Assembly: GCA_020746835.1 (NCBI GenBank)
Contig: JAGPNK010000010.1
Coordinates: 992,001 to 1,056,000 of the forward strand
Direction: 5' to 3'
DNA: 64,000 nucleotides
Origin: Stachybotrys elegans
Lineage: Eukaryota > Ascomycota > Sordariomycetes > Hypocreales > Stachybotryaceae
Notes under the pieces: generated by a model
What the model was told of the DNA's origin: nothing
The model's input: the letters and a program-made list of their open reading frames with translations, nothing else
Databases searched by the model: none
Shown: in pieces, positions 11,280-22,097 of the stretch
Layout of the letters: each line of letters opens with the position of its first letter
Position numbering within the stretch: position 1 is the first letter of the stretch
Made by a program: the position numbers and the translations under genes

Positions 11280-12269
11280 TTAGGCAACCTCTTCCGTGAC
11301 GGTAACAGACACCTCGACGCTGGCGTTGATCTGGGCGATGTCGCCCCATGACCGCCTGTCGTCCTCGGTCACCCAACCAACCTCGATCTCGCCACAGCAG
11401 ACGACATACAACTTCCTCTTTCCGTCGGCCTCTCGTAATTCGACGGCCGTTGGACATACAAGATTCTCCATGATGGAGACCGTGGATCCCCTGCCGCTTG
11501 GGTCGATATCAACACGCCACAGCGTTCCACTAACGTAGTTGACCATGTAGGCCGCCTTGCTGTCTCCTGAAATAACAAGACCGTCGCAGTGGGGAATGTC
11601 GGCAGAGACGAGCTGCACATCTCCAGCGATCTCGACAGCAACGTCGGGATCTTCTGACAGCTCAATGGGGATGCGGCAAAGGCTCCCGGCGCTGTTGTTC
11701 GTGAACCACAGGTAGTGGCCAACCAGCCGCAAACGGTTCAGGCCAAAGAAGTCCTCGTCGCTTATCGCCTTCATCCAGTCGCTCTCGACTAGTAGTGTCA
11801 TGTTGCCGGTGGTAATGTTCACGCGCCAGATACAGTTTTTGCCCGAGTCCGCCAGGAGGAGAATGCGGTCTGATACGGGGATGACGCCGAGGGCGAGTAG
11901 GGCATCGGGCAAAGCTGCAATCTTGCTGACTTCCACCGACTGGGCGTCATCGGAGGTTATGCCGAGCCGCCAGAGGGTGAAGGTGTGAAACTGAACCTTT
12001 TCCACGTCGACCATGGCTGTGATGACGGCGTACTCCTCCTTGTCTGATGTCAGGGGGCACAGGTTGAGGACGCCACTACAGTCGGGAAACGTGTGAACCA
12101 GTCTAGGAAGAGCATCTGGTACAGACGGGTCGACGACATGCAGCTCGGGCTGGTCGAGCCGCGTGAGCAGAGCTTCGCCGTTGGGTCGCAGGACCATGCC
12201 TTCAACCCAGGAGTTGGAGGGGAGTTCCTCGACGAGGACAACCTCGTCGACGTAGTGGTCCGAAGTCAT
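11280..12269 (-). CDS. SMP-30/gluconolactonase-like beta-propeller protein
   Basis: About 329 residues from an ATG at 12269 (MTSDHYVDEVV), single exon. The N-terminal run WVEGMVLRPNGEALLTRLD and later IWRVNITTGNMTLL, GLNRLRLVGHYLWFTNNSAGSLCRIPI and VNYVSGTLWRVDID are the repeated blade strands of the six-bladed calcium-dependent phosphotriesterase (SMP-30/LRE) fold. The loop HCDGLVISGDS resembles the family's usual G-x-DG-(I/L) turn. Proteins of this fold occur often inside fungal polyketide and terpenoid clusters, where some are thought to act as lactonases or cyclisation helpers; that role is inference here. The open frame extends upstream without an ATG, so a 5' exon cannot be excluded. 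There is no convincing signal peptide. It lies about 1.4 kb upstream of the PKS on the same strand, which suggests co-regulation. Confidence 0.75.
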   Translation of the reverse strand: MTSDHYVDEVVLVEELPSNSWVEGMVLRPNGEALLTRLDQPELHVVDPSVPDALPRLVHTFPDCSGVLNLCPLTSDKEEYAVITAMVDVEKVQFHTFTLWRLGITSDDAQSVEVSKIAALPDALLALGVIPVSDRILLLADSGKNCIWRVNITTGNMTLLVESDWMKAISDEDFFGLNRLRLVGHYLWFTNNSAGSLCRIPIELSEDPDVAVEIAGDVQLVSADIPHCDGLVISGDSKAAYMVNYVSGTLWRVDIDPSGRGSTVSIMENLVCPTAVELREADGKRKLYVVCCGEIEVGWVTEDDRRSWGDIAQINASVEVSVTVTEEVA

Positions 12270-15037
12270 GATGGTAAAGGGTGTCGCAAATGGCGGTGCA
12301 AGAAGGCAGGCGACAGGCGTGGTACTATGCGCGACTGTTTGCGTTGGTGTCGGTGGTGATGCTGATGTTGAAGTCGATGCTGGAGCCAATCAGGGGGAAT
12401 GGAAGCACCGCCGGCACGTAAGATCCCAGATAGAAAGTAAGCTTTTGTACAGCGAGGTGGTGAATCCGCCGGATATAACAACAGTGGGTGGTCGAAAACA
12501 GAAATGTCCAAGATGATTGTCTTGTCAAAGGTGCATAGTTGGGCAGTAGAAATAAAAAGTCGGTAACAGGGGCTGGGTGGGCGGCGGGGAAAGAAAGTTG
12601 CACCCGTGCTGTCAAAGGCCAAAGGGTCCGGGGACACAGATCAGGGATAAGAAGCCGAAATTGGACTGGTCGTTGACATGGGATTGCAAGAGTTTCGTGC
12701 GTCTCGGATGAGACGTGCACGGCACATGAAGCACTCGGGAGCAAGCAGGGATAGACGGCAACAGGAAGAGGTACGAGGGTAGGTGAATGGAGGGCGACGG
12801 GTTAAGCCATTGAACCGATCGTAGCTAGGTGTGGTAGTGACGAGCACCGGCGATGGGATTAGAAAGATGGACGATGGATAGCGTAGCAAGTCCCGTGAGA
12901 TGGAATGCGTCGAGCGCTTGGCAGGGATGCGTCACTAGACCATCGACCGTGGACCATGATGGCGACCTTGGCCTTCTCTTGCTGGCAAGCAGAAGTGGAG
13001 AAGCAGCTTCAATTCACTCCAGTAGAGAGGGTCGAATCGCCTCTCGGGGCTGGGGGGATGCTGATCCGGTTGGACAACTGGAGAAGCGTCGGAGAAGCTA
13101 GCAGTAGGCCAGTGTCCGTGGCCGGCGGCGGCCCAGCTCTGAATTGCAAGAAGAAGGGAGAAGGGGGGGGGGGGGGGGGGACCCAAGGTTGGGCCCGTTT
13201 TGTTTAGGGGAGCTTTTGGGGCTGTCGTATTGCTCTCGGTCCCCCGTCCCAACAAATGGCCCGAAGTGCTGACGCAATATAGTTTCGTGAGGCGGACAAG
13301 TGCGCGAGGGACGAGACGAGACAGCTAGGCGTTTTGTTAGTGTGCTGAGATAACGAATGAGTGGTGGATTAGAGCGGGCAATCGAAGCCGAATTCGGACA
13401 TGTTTTCCAGCGTAGATCTCGGCAGTCGAAGATGGGATTCTGCCTCTCTCTATTTCTTGCTCCTTGGCCCCGACTCAGACCCTGGCAAGCTGGAGTTTTG
13501 CGTGTGGCAGCTGGGAGCGACGCTGCTGGGCCCTTTGCGCGCATTGCCAGTCCCGCAGTTTCGGGGGCGCGGTGATCTGCGCGATAATGTGGCCCATGAA
13601 TAAACGGGCAGGGCAGGGCAGGGCAACAAGTCTGGTGTTGTTGGAGGTGAAACGATGGAACGAGGAGGTCATGTGAAGCGAGCATCGATGGGCGAGAGAA
13701 GCAACGATGGAAGTTGGCAAGGGGTGGGAGGAGGCCCAAGTGGGTCCGTCCACAGGGAGAAACAGGCCAACCAGACGTAGAATCTCGTGCTCCACTCCAT
13801 CCCTCGTGGTGATCCTACCCTGCACTCCTCCTGCACGTCGAAGGGGATCCCAAAGACAATGACGTTTCAACTACCGGCATGTGCCGTTGTGCCCGCAAGC
13901 GACAAGAGACAGGCCAGTCCATCGATACTAGCCTCTCGTCCCCTACATCAATTGGGTTAGATACGCCAGCCCTCGTCCAGAGACGCAATCTACAGCATCC
14001 CCATGGCGCGCGGGAGGGTAATCTCTGAATCTGAATCTGAATCTCTATCTACGCCGCACCTGTCACTTGCTTCTCGGGATGTCACCGTCGCGCGGCTTGC
14101 CCCGTCCCCACCATTCATGCCATGCCAGTCAGAGGGTCACATCCACAGGTCTTGTCCGTGGGGGTCGGGAAACTTGCAGGGCCGCCCAGCCAGTGGTTTA
14201 GTTGTATCCATCCCGGCATTTGAAATTGCCTCTTGCCTGCATAAGCGAAATGCTGTTGGTTCTTTCGTTGAGCAATTTTCCTCCCTCTTCTTCTCTTCTC
14301 TCCTTTCTCTCTCCTTTTGGTGCCCACAAGGGAAATGATAGGCCTACGTTGCCAGCGTGGTTCCGTCTCCTCCGCTCAATCCCGAGGTGCTTCCCGTTGT
14401 TCCATGTGATGTATTTAGTTCAAGTTGAAAAGTGGTTCTAATGAGGTAATGTGTCATGTTGGTGATAGTGACAATGTGCCTTTATGCCCATTGTCTAGTG
14501 TTGTTCCCTGCAACAAAGACGACTGCACGCCCATCTGATCTGGCTGGAAGATGGACATAAACTACAACCGTAATGTGGTTGATTAAAAAACGACACTTGT
14601 TCCCCTCCTAATGGGTCACTGGGTACAATCCAATGGTGTGCGTGTCTCCGCTTCATGAAGTCGTTGACTTATGGATGGCAACTAGATAGTAACTATGTCT
14701 TCTTGACATCGTCATCGCCGCAGCCACCAGCCTCAAGCTTTTCTCAACCTAATTTCCTTGCTAATTGTCATCTATTGGTTTGATATCGTCTTTATCGTCA
14801 GAGGGACCTCCTCGAAGTCGCTGATCTGTATCTCATTGGGGCACACAAGCAGGCAATCCCTCTTCGACAGGTAAAGATATGGGTAGATGTGAAGTAGTAT
14901 TGGCTGAGCTTGAATGTTGAAGCGACAGGGTAAGAATAGACAGTCTCAACCACTGTTGCATGACTCGCGCATCCCCACGACCACACCTACAAATTTTCAG
15001 CCAACTGTTATCCATCCATTCGACATCATCTGTATCC
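12270..15037. other. Long intergenic stretch
   Basis: About 2.8 kb without a supported gene. It carries the promoter of the propeller gene on the right-hand side of 12270, a G18 homopolymer at 13163-13180, and a short GAATCT repeat near 14024-14045. The 14280-14320 segment is CT-rich. Open frames on both strands are short and inconsistent. Confidence 0.5.
13163..13180 (+). repeat. Poly-G tract, 18 G
   Basis: Uninterrupted run of 18 G, preceded by GAAGGGAGAA. Long G runs can form quadruplexes and are prone to slippage and length error in assemblies. Confidence 0.95.
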
Positions 15038-16049
15038 TCAGAGTGCCTTATCCAACACACAAACTTCTCGGCAATCCTTCAGTTCCTGCGCCAAACCCGT
15101 CAGAGCCGTGATATCCGACGTCACAATCATGAAGGACATGTTCTCCTTAGAAGCTGCGACCTGAGCCAACCCGCCTATCGCAGGATTAGCGAACGCAAAT
15201 CCACCATATGGCTTATCGTGCTTCTTCATGATGGACATGAACTTTTCCTTAGCAGCCAACCACTCCGGCTCACTAGCGACACCAAAGCCGCCAGGCAAGC
15301 CCATGCTGACACGACAGTCGAGTTGACCCAGCCAGACGAAATCAATATCCGGGCACTCGGTGAGAATTTCATCGAGGTTGTCGATGCCTGGGAGTTGGTC
15401 AGTTGAGAAACTATGTCATTTGACTGGGTCCGCTGCTTTACCGTTTACAGATTCAATTTGGATACAGACAGCTGCCTGGTCGTTGAGGCATTCGTAGATG
15501 CTGCGGGACTTGTCGTAAGGAATATCTGTAAGGCCTGGGATAAGCCTGAATGGGGGAGCGGATCGTACGCCGCCGCTCTTTAAACCGTACTTGGTGGCTG
15601 CCATGATCTTCTTTGCCTCCTCCGCTGTTTCGACCTGTATATACTTTAGCATGTTGATCTCACGGCCACATCGGCAGCTTGGGTCTGCGTACCCGTGGGA
15701 CGATGATGCTTGCACCAGCGTCCAGTGCATAGGTAATAGGAGTGTGCTCGTGGCTCGGCACCCTGACAAAAGGGATGGTGCGCCCTTCGCTCATGAAGAT
15801 GGAATCGTGTATCAGCGTTGTAATCGTCTCAATGCCGCCGGCAGAGTGCTCCCAATCGATCCACACAGCGTCAAACTTCATTGGGGCAAGCAGACGGACA
15901 ACAGGAGGGGACAACAATCCAAGATAGTAGCCCAGCAGAGGCGGAATCTTCTTTTCGTGAGCATCACGGATAGCCTGGCGCGCTCGATGGGGCTGGAATA
16001 GAGAGGGAGCAGCGTAGGCTGCCATGCCTTCAGTTCTGTCGAAGCCCAT
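15038..16049 (-). CDS. HpcH/HpaI aldolase/citrate lyase family protein
   Basis: Three exons (16049-15693, 15634-15442, 15387-15038) with introns 15692-15635 and 15441-15388, all phase-consistent; 299 residues. Members cleave or form C-C bonds of 2-keto-3-deoxy acids through a divalent metal-bound pyruvate enolate in a TIM barrel. Visible signatures are LLGYYLGLLSPPVV, the strand DAVWIDWEHS with the metal-region acidic residue, the segment GASIIVPRVETAEEAKKIM across intron 1, VCIQIESVNGIDNLDEIL with the metal-binding Glu region across intron 2, and IDFVWLGQLDCRVSMG. The family usually has LGxxDL at that last place; here it reads LGQLDC. The gene sits between the propeller gene and the type III PKS and could supply or process an acyl intermediate, but it may equally be a catabolic enzyme. 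A TATA-like element lies 92 bp upstream. Confidence 0.85.
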
Positions 16050-16140
16050 GTTTTCTGTATCAGGTTGAGTTGACTCGGAGGGAGAAAAATCTGCTATATT
16101 TCACTGAAAGAAGAGAAAAGAAAAGCAAGAGCAAGTCTTG

Positions 16141-16148
16141 TATATATA
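16141..16148 (-). promoter_or_regulatory. TATA box of the HpcH/HpaI aldolase gene
   Basis: TATATATA on the minus strand about 92 bp upstream of the start codon at 16049, a normal distance for a fungal TATA promoter. Confidence 0.6.
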
Positions 16149-18759
16149 GGGGCGCGTGGCTAGTTTGTACACAGCCTCGGTGTTCGTATCAGAAGAGGTG
16201 ATACGACTTATACGACCTCAACGCGCAAAGGAGGAACGACAAGCTGTTTTTACCGATAAACTCGGAGTTCCATCTTGCTTAGGGGGGCAAACACCGATAA
16301 TACGACGTAAGCCTAATCCTTGGTCATGACAAATTATAGCAAGATATCATCATAATATGGGGATTGGCGCCAGTAGACCGCGGGATGCAGGCGTAATTAA
16401 GGATGCACTTCCTGTTTCGTCCTCCAGCCCTGTTGTTTCTCAGCATGCTGGTCCGATCAATGTCGTGATGTATCATGCGGCATCTCTAGTACAGATGAGA
16501 GAACGCCCGCATATTGAGAGCTGCTTACTTGAAAGCCGCACCATGCAGGCGGAGAAGGGTTGAGCCCGGCCGTTTGGACAACGCGCACCACCTATTGTTA
16601 CGACTAGGCCTGCGTGGGCTCTGGGTCCAGCTCAGGGGTGGGAGGGTACTTTATACGAGGACGTAGACATCCAAGTACCAAACTTGGTTCCTCTGAACAC
16701 CTCCTAGCTACCAGACTCGGCCCTTCTAATGGGATGCCGATGCGATTGTTCGATTGTTCGATTACCGCATTTCGTTCTCGATTCGTCTCCCGCACAGTAC
16801 GCCACCAGCCAACCGAGAGCTCGGGTCTTTAGCACCGAGAGGCAAGACAGGAGGAATGGAGGCATGTCTCGGAAACATCAGGTCATTGTGGACCGGACCG
16901 AACGCTTCCGAGACTGCAGCATTGTCTCACCAAGACGGAATCATTGATCATGGCGGATTTCTGTTTAATATAATGACTTTCTTCCATACCACAAACCCTG
17001 GCGTCGTCATGAGACGAGGTATCTTACATGACAGGAAATGTCTGCCGTGGATGCTTTGACTTGAATCTCTGAGATGAGGATTGAACGGCTGTCGACCGCC
17101 TGGTAGCATTAACGTACTCGCTGCATTGGTAATAGTGAATACCAGCTCAAGTGCCTCCAACAAGATGGCAACACACCATGCCCGAAGGCTTGCAAGGGTA
17201 CCAATGAACCATCGATAGTGGAAACAATAAGTATGAGTCAGATGGATGAGCAGGGTAGACATCTACAGTGGTCACGGCCTGGACCTAGACCCGATGGCCG
17301 GCTTGTCTCGCCCCCTTCAGCATCTCAGACATCTGCGGACCGTAACGCCCGCTGTCTGGCTTCTGAGCCGGTCATCAGACAGCAGGCCGGCCCATTGTTC
17401 TATTCATCACATATGTGATGGCAAGCCTGCACATGACAAACGTCAACGAAAAGGAAATGGCTCATCACTTCCACTCGATCCTAGTGCATACCTCGAACGA
17501 GGTTCCTCCTAACCCGTCCATGATGTCGATAGGCCTGAAGCGGTCCACATGGAGGTTTGTGTGAAAACGGAGATGGGAGTTACGCGTCCAGGAGCAGGTC
17601 CGGATAGACTTTCTACAAACCTTGGGCGTATATGGTAACGGCCATTGGACGAGGCCAAGGGACTCGTACGTATCCGTGTATGTTCGACGGATGGAGGTTC
17701 ACATGCTGTGGGGATAATAGGTCCCTCTGGAATTCTCGTGGTGTGATGGGTGCCATGTGCCTGATATACCCGTGCCTTGGCGATTACCAGGTAGAGAGGC
17801 TGTTATTCAGTCTTGACAAAGAGACCCTCGTTGCCTTTGTTAGTCTGGCATGATGCCACCATCAGGGGAAACGTCAGCGGCCTCTGCAGACCAAAGTTTG
17901 CCCGGTGTGTGATACAAGACGTCTTCACCAGCCATCACGCAGCATGATCCCCTACGGCGTAGACCATGATTGGGCCGTAGCTTGCCCGGGTGGCTCCCGC
18001 ACCTCTGCCTTGGGAATGCAAGAGGCACGGGTGCTCGAAACGGCCCGTATGGGCTATGAGAAGTCACATCCGGTCTGGTCTACCTGTCATGGAAAAAGAA
18101 AAAAAAGGGACCAAAGAAGAGCTGTCCGGATGAAGGAATGCCCTTTCCCCCTCGCAGGGAAGCATCGCCACTAACATCACTAATGCGGAACAAGAAAATC
18201 AATCTATCCCCATGACGTGCTCGATCTCATGGGCCTGGCCGCGCGGGAGATCGGCCATTCTCCTGGCTCTTCCCCAAGGTCTTACCGCAACTCTCTCTTT
18301 GCCCACGCGAGGAGAGCTCATGGGTGAGACGAAACCAGAAGGGCAGTGGAGAATCATAGCCCCAAGTCCAAGATACAGGGGCGGTCCCTTCGGCTTTCAT
18401 TCCATCCCGTGCAATCATCGCAGCCCTCGACAAGTCCCCGTCTTCATTCCAATGCCCATCTCGGAAACTACCTGTCTCATGGCGGAACTGCCAGCCTCCC
18501 CGCCATGGACCATTCCAAGATCAGACTTCGAGGGCTGAGAGCAGGAGGGGAGGGCATCTCTGCAATACGTGCCGGATCGGGGACGAGCAAATGGATAAAT
18601 AATGCTTACGTCCACGACTTTCAGCAGAAGGATTTCATGACACTCCAGCATCGACAATCTCGACAACCCAGGAAAAGACATCCTCTCATCAGCAAAGGTA
18701 TAGCAGCAAAAACCGTCGACAGCAGGCCCGGCCAGACTTGATTGCACCCTTCCATCACC
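16149..18759. other. Divergent promoter region between aldolase and type III PKS genes
   Basis: About 2.6 kb with no supported gene, between two divergently transcribed genes (aldolase minus, type III PKS plus). Open frames on both strands are short and lack splice or motif support. A TATA-like ATAAATAA at 18595-18602 lies about 160 bp before the type III PKS start. Confidence 0.5.
18595..18602 (+). promoter_or_regulatory. TATA-like element, type III PKS
   Basis: ATAAATAA about 160 bp upstream of the ATG at 18760. Position fits a fungal core promoter with a leader of roughly 130 nt. Confidence 0.4.
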
Positions 18760-20122
18760 ATGCCTATTAATACCAACGATCTGATCCAGGATGTCCCCAT
18801 TCCTGTGACTCCTGTGACTCCTGTGGCTCCCTTCAATGACATCGGCCTGTCCATCACTGGTCTGGGAACGCAATATCCCAAGCACCGGATCGGACCCGAG
18901 GGTTTGGAAGCTCTTGCTGACAGGTTCTGTCAGGATACCCCTAAGTATGCTCCCCCCCTCTCCCACCATGGCATCGCAAAAAGGGCTCAGATGGCTAATG
19001 AGACTTGCATCACAGCATGAGAAAGGTGCTGGCCATCAACCGCAAAACGGGCATCGCCAGTCGTCCGACTGTCATCAACATGGACCACCCCCTCATGACA
19101 CAGATGGAGCCTCCCACCATCGAGGACCAGCATGACCTGTTCATGGCCGAGGGTCTGCCCCTGGCCATCAGCGCGGCCCGCAAGGCCATGGCCGACGCCC
19201 GCCTTGAGCCCAGCGACATCACGCACCTGGTCGCGACGACGTGCACCGACAGCTGCAACCCGGGCTACGACCACTACGTGGCCAAGGAACTCGGCCTGCC
19301 CTACACGACGGAGAGGGTGCTCCTCCATGGTGTCGGATGCAGCGGAGGCCTTGCTGTGTTGCGAACAGCCGCAAACCTTGCGCTCGGCCACACGGCTCGC
19401 GGCCAGCCTGCGCGCGTGCTCTGCGTGGCCCTCGAGGTTGTGTCGCTTCTCGGCAGGACCGAGCTTGCGCAGATTGACAAGACGCAGCAGGTCCGCGTGG
19501 GCGCCTCGCTCTTCTCGGACGGCTCCAGCGCTGTCGTGCTGAGCAATGACATTGGCAAGCAGTCTCGTCCCATCTACCAGCTGCTCGGGTGGGAGCACGC
19601 CTTGATACCTGGCGTCGACGACACTCTGCGCTTCGACGTGGAGCCCAGCGGTGAGTATTTCCCAACAGACAGACCGAGACAGAAATAGAAAGTATGCTAA
19701 CATGTCTGGTGGTAGGCTGGAGAGTTACGCTGTCTCCGCTGGTGCCCAAGATCACAGCCGCGGCCATCGCACCGACCTTCAATAAGCTCATGGCCAAGCT
19801 GCCACACCTGCCGCCGGTGTGTCGCGAGGGCTCCGACTTCGACTGGGCCATGCACCCTGGCGGACAGGCGATTCTCAAGGGCACGGAGCAGATGATGGGA
19901 GTCACGGAGGAGCACCTGCGTGCCAGCTACGCGACGTATATGACCTACGGCAACTCGAGCTCGGCCAGCGTCTTCAGCGTCATGGACCGCCTGCGCACCA
20001 AGGAGATGGACGCCGTGGTGCCCGGCGGCCGCGTGAGGGACCACGTCGTTGCCTGCGCGTTCGGCCCGGCCGTGACGATTGAGATGTTTGTCATGAAGCG
20101 CGTCGTCGGGCTGGCAAACTAG
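18760..20122 (+). CDS. Type III polyketide synthase (chalcone synthase-like)
   Basis: Three exons (18760-18944, 19016-19650, 19716-20122) with introns 18945-19015 and 19651-19715, phase-consistent, giving 408 residues, normal for fungal type III PKSs. The enzyme is a CoA-primed homodimeric ketosynthase that extends acyl-CoA with malonyl-CoA and forms pyrones, resorcinols or resorcylic acids. Catalytic triad: Cys about 170 in GVGCSGG, His about 320 in MHPGG, Asn about 353 in YGNSSS. Other family marks are KVLAINRKTGI, MDHPL and GASLFSDGSSAVVL. The N-terminal 25 residues contain a PVTP repeat and look disordered. The ATG at 18760 is the first in frame after a stretch without ATG. Product chain length cannot be read directly; fungal relatives favour long acyl starters and alkylpyrone or alkylresorcinol products. 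A methyltransferase-like gene follows on the same strand. Confidence 0.92.
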
Positions 20123-20887
20123 ACGCAAAGGCTGGGGGCTGGAGCGCTTCGGGCATAGTGAGTGGCTTACCACGCTGGTTAGTGATGTAAGCATGGGATG
20201 GGACACTGAATGGTTTAGATATGCTGGTTTTCTTCGTCCTGTTTTGCTTTGATTTGATTTGATTTGATTTTGGTTTGGCTTTTACCTAACTTATAATGGA
20301 GGAGTTGCTGGAAACTAGGAGACGATGCTATCGCGAGCAGCGCGCCGAGAGATACAGGTAGATAGGTAGATGGATGGGCAAGATACCGGTACTGCAAAGG
20401 ATAATGGGGATGGTATTATTTGAATTATTGAGTTATTCAATTCCTTGACATGCTGCGATGATTGAACTGCTCCTGCTCCTTCACCCTTCAAGGGTGCAAA
20501 TGTGACATCAAGGGAGGACGATCCCCCAACACGTCGGTGCGTGGTGTGCCCTTGCTGCCGATCGCTGACTGAGCGGACTCTATCTTGGGGTACGGGGAAG
20601 TGCTAGCCAGGCGTTTGGCCCCCAATCGGGCGTCAGTTTGTATGGCGATCCTTTGCTGCGACACAAGCCATCCTGGAACCATCACGTCAGAGCAGCCGAC
20701 TAGCCAGCCAACCAGTCCATTTAGCCTCGATATGGAGGCCGCAGCGAGGCGCAGTAGAGATGTCTAAAAGGCTCGTTTGTTCTCGCGGGTAGCAATCCTG
20801 AGACAGCGTGCTTCTTGACCAACGTGAACCAGAACATCGTCACTGTTTTCATCAGCCTCAACCAACAACCCCCAGAACGAATCCAAG
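20123..20887. other. Intergenic, type III PKS to methyltransferase
   Basis: About 0.77 kb. It starts with the 3' flank of the type III PKS, including a (TTTGA)n-like run at 20246-20270. The right part is the promoter of the downstream gene. No open frame of note. Confidence 0.5.
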
Positions 20888-21794
20888 ATGAAACCAACCG
20901 TCCGACGGATGCAGTCCATGTCGCTAAGCAATACGTCTTGGTAAGACAATGAAGGGAGAGAAAGAAGAAAAAAAGAAGAATGATAAGAATCGTTTCCTAA
21001 TGCGGTCGAAATCCAGGTTCCCGCCTTTGCTCAAGGAATGCATCCAAAACAGCATGGCGCACGCTTGCAACATGAAACTCCCCGGCCAGAACATGTCGGC
21101 CGCTGAGCTCGCTGCGGGCTTGCTGGTGCGCGAGTTTGGCGCGGCCGCCTTGTCGTCGCACACGATTGTCGACTTTTGCGCGGGGGGAGGCAGCATGGCG
21201 CCGGCCATCGAGGACGCTGTCAATGGCTTCCTCGGGGCCGAGGGGCTGCAGCCTGTGGATTTTGTGCGCAAGAACCTGCGCCCGCCTGGTGTCCAAGCTG
21301 TCGAGACGAGCGCCTCGAGCACTCCATGGAGGAGGAGGATGCCTGGCCGCGGCAACGGCAACAAGGTGATGCGGCTCTTCAACCTCGCGTTCCACCACCT
21401 CGACGACGAGGCCGCGCGGGGCGCCATACGGGACTGCATCGAGTGCGGCGCCGGGTTCGTCATTCTGGAGCTCCAGGACCGCACGCTCGAGAGCTTCGTG
21501 GCCGACACGCTGCTCCCGCTGGGCGTGGTGCTCGTGGCGCCGTACTACGCCTGGCAGTGGAGCATGCCGGCGCTCTTCGTCTTCACGTGGCTGCTGCCCG
21601 TCATCCCGCTTGTGCTCATCTGGGACGGGTATGCGTCGTCGCTGCGCACGCGGGAGCCCGAGGAGGTCGAGGAGCTGGTGAGCAGCTGCGGAGCGGATGC
21701 GAGCCAATGGGTTCTGAGGAGCGGGAGCGAGCTGCGCCTGTGGCCGTTTGGGTATTTGAATTGGATCATCTGCCGGCCGGTCGTGGAATTGTGA
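20888..21794 (+). CDS. SAM-dependent methyltransferase-like membrane protein
   Basis: Two exons (20888-20940 and 21017-21794) with intron 20941-21016 give 276 residues starting MKPTVRRMQSMSLSNTSW and continuing FPPLLKECIQ. The splice restores the N-terminal W-F-P motif seen in fungal relatives of this class and avoids an unlikely Lys-rich start inside the intron. IVDFCAGGGS (about residue 65) matches methyltransferase motif I, and MRLFNLAFHHLDD with ECGAGFVILEL matches the later strands of a class I Rossmann methyltransferase. After it come two hydrophobic segments (WSMPALFVFTWLLPVIPLVLIW), so the protein is probably membrane-attached. It lies about 0.77 kb downstream of the type III PKS on the same strand and could O-methylate its alkylresorcinol or pyrone product; that link is inference. 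The segment to the next gene (21795-22097) holds only flanking sequence. Confidence 0.75.
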
Positions 21795-22097
21795 TGTATG
21801 TGTGTTATTTAGTGTCCAAGATACCCTCGTTTTCGTTGACCGTGTCTGGTGGTTTGCTTGGTTTAGGAGGCTGCTGAAGCTCCAGCACAGCCCCCCGCTG
21901 GGCAACAAGGCAGACAGACAGTCTGACCAGCTCCAAATTCCCCCGTGACACCAAACAATCCGCCAAGGGACCTTTTCTATGCCGCTTCTCCTTACCTCCC
22001 CTCCTCTCGATAACACAAATCCCACAGCAGCAGCGCCCAACTCTTCACCACCGATAAACAAAATCCCGTTCCATCATCTGCTCACATTCCCACGGCC

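Noticed and set aside
18987..19703. Minus-strand frame across the type III PKS
   Set aside because: Shadow of the coding strand; interrupted at exon edges only by chance.
20997..22061. Antisense open frame of about 354 codons across the methyltransferase gene
   Set aside because: Mirror frame of a GC3-rich coding region; rich in Arg/Ala/His, no motif, and the plus strand has clear splice and domain evidence.
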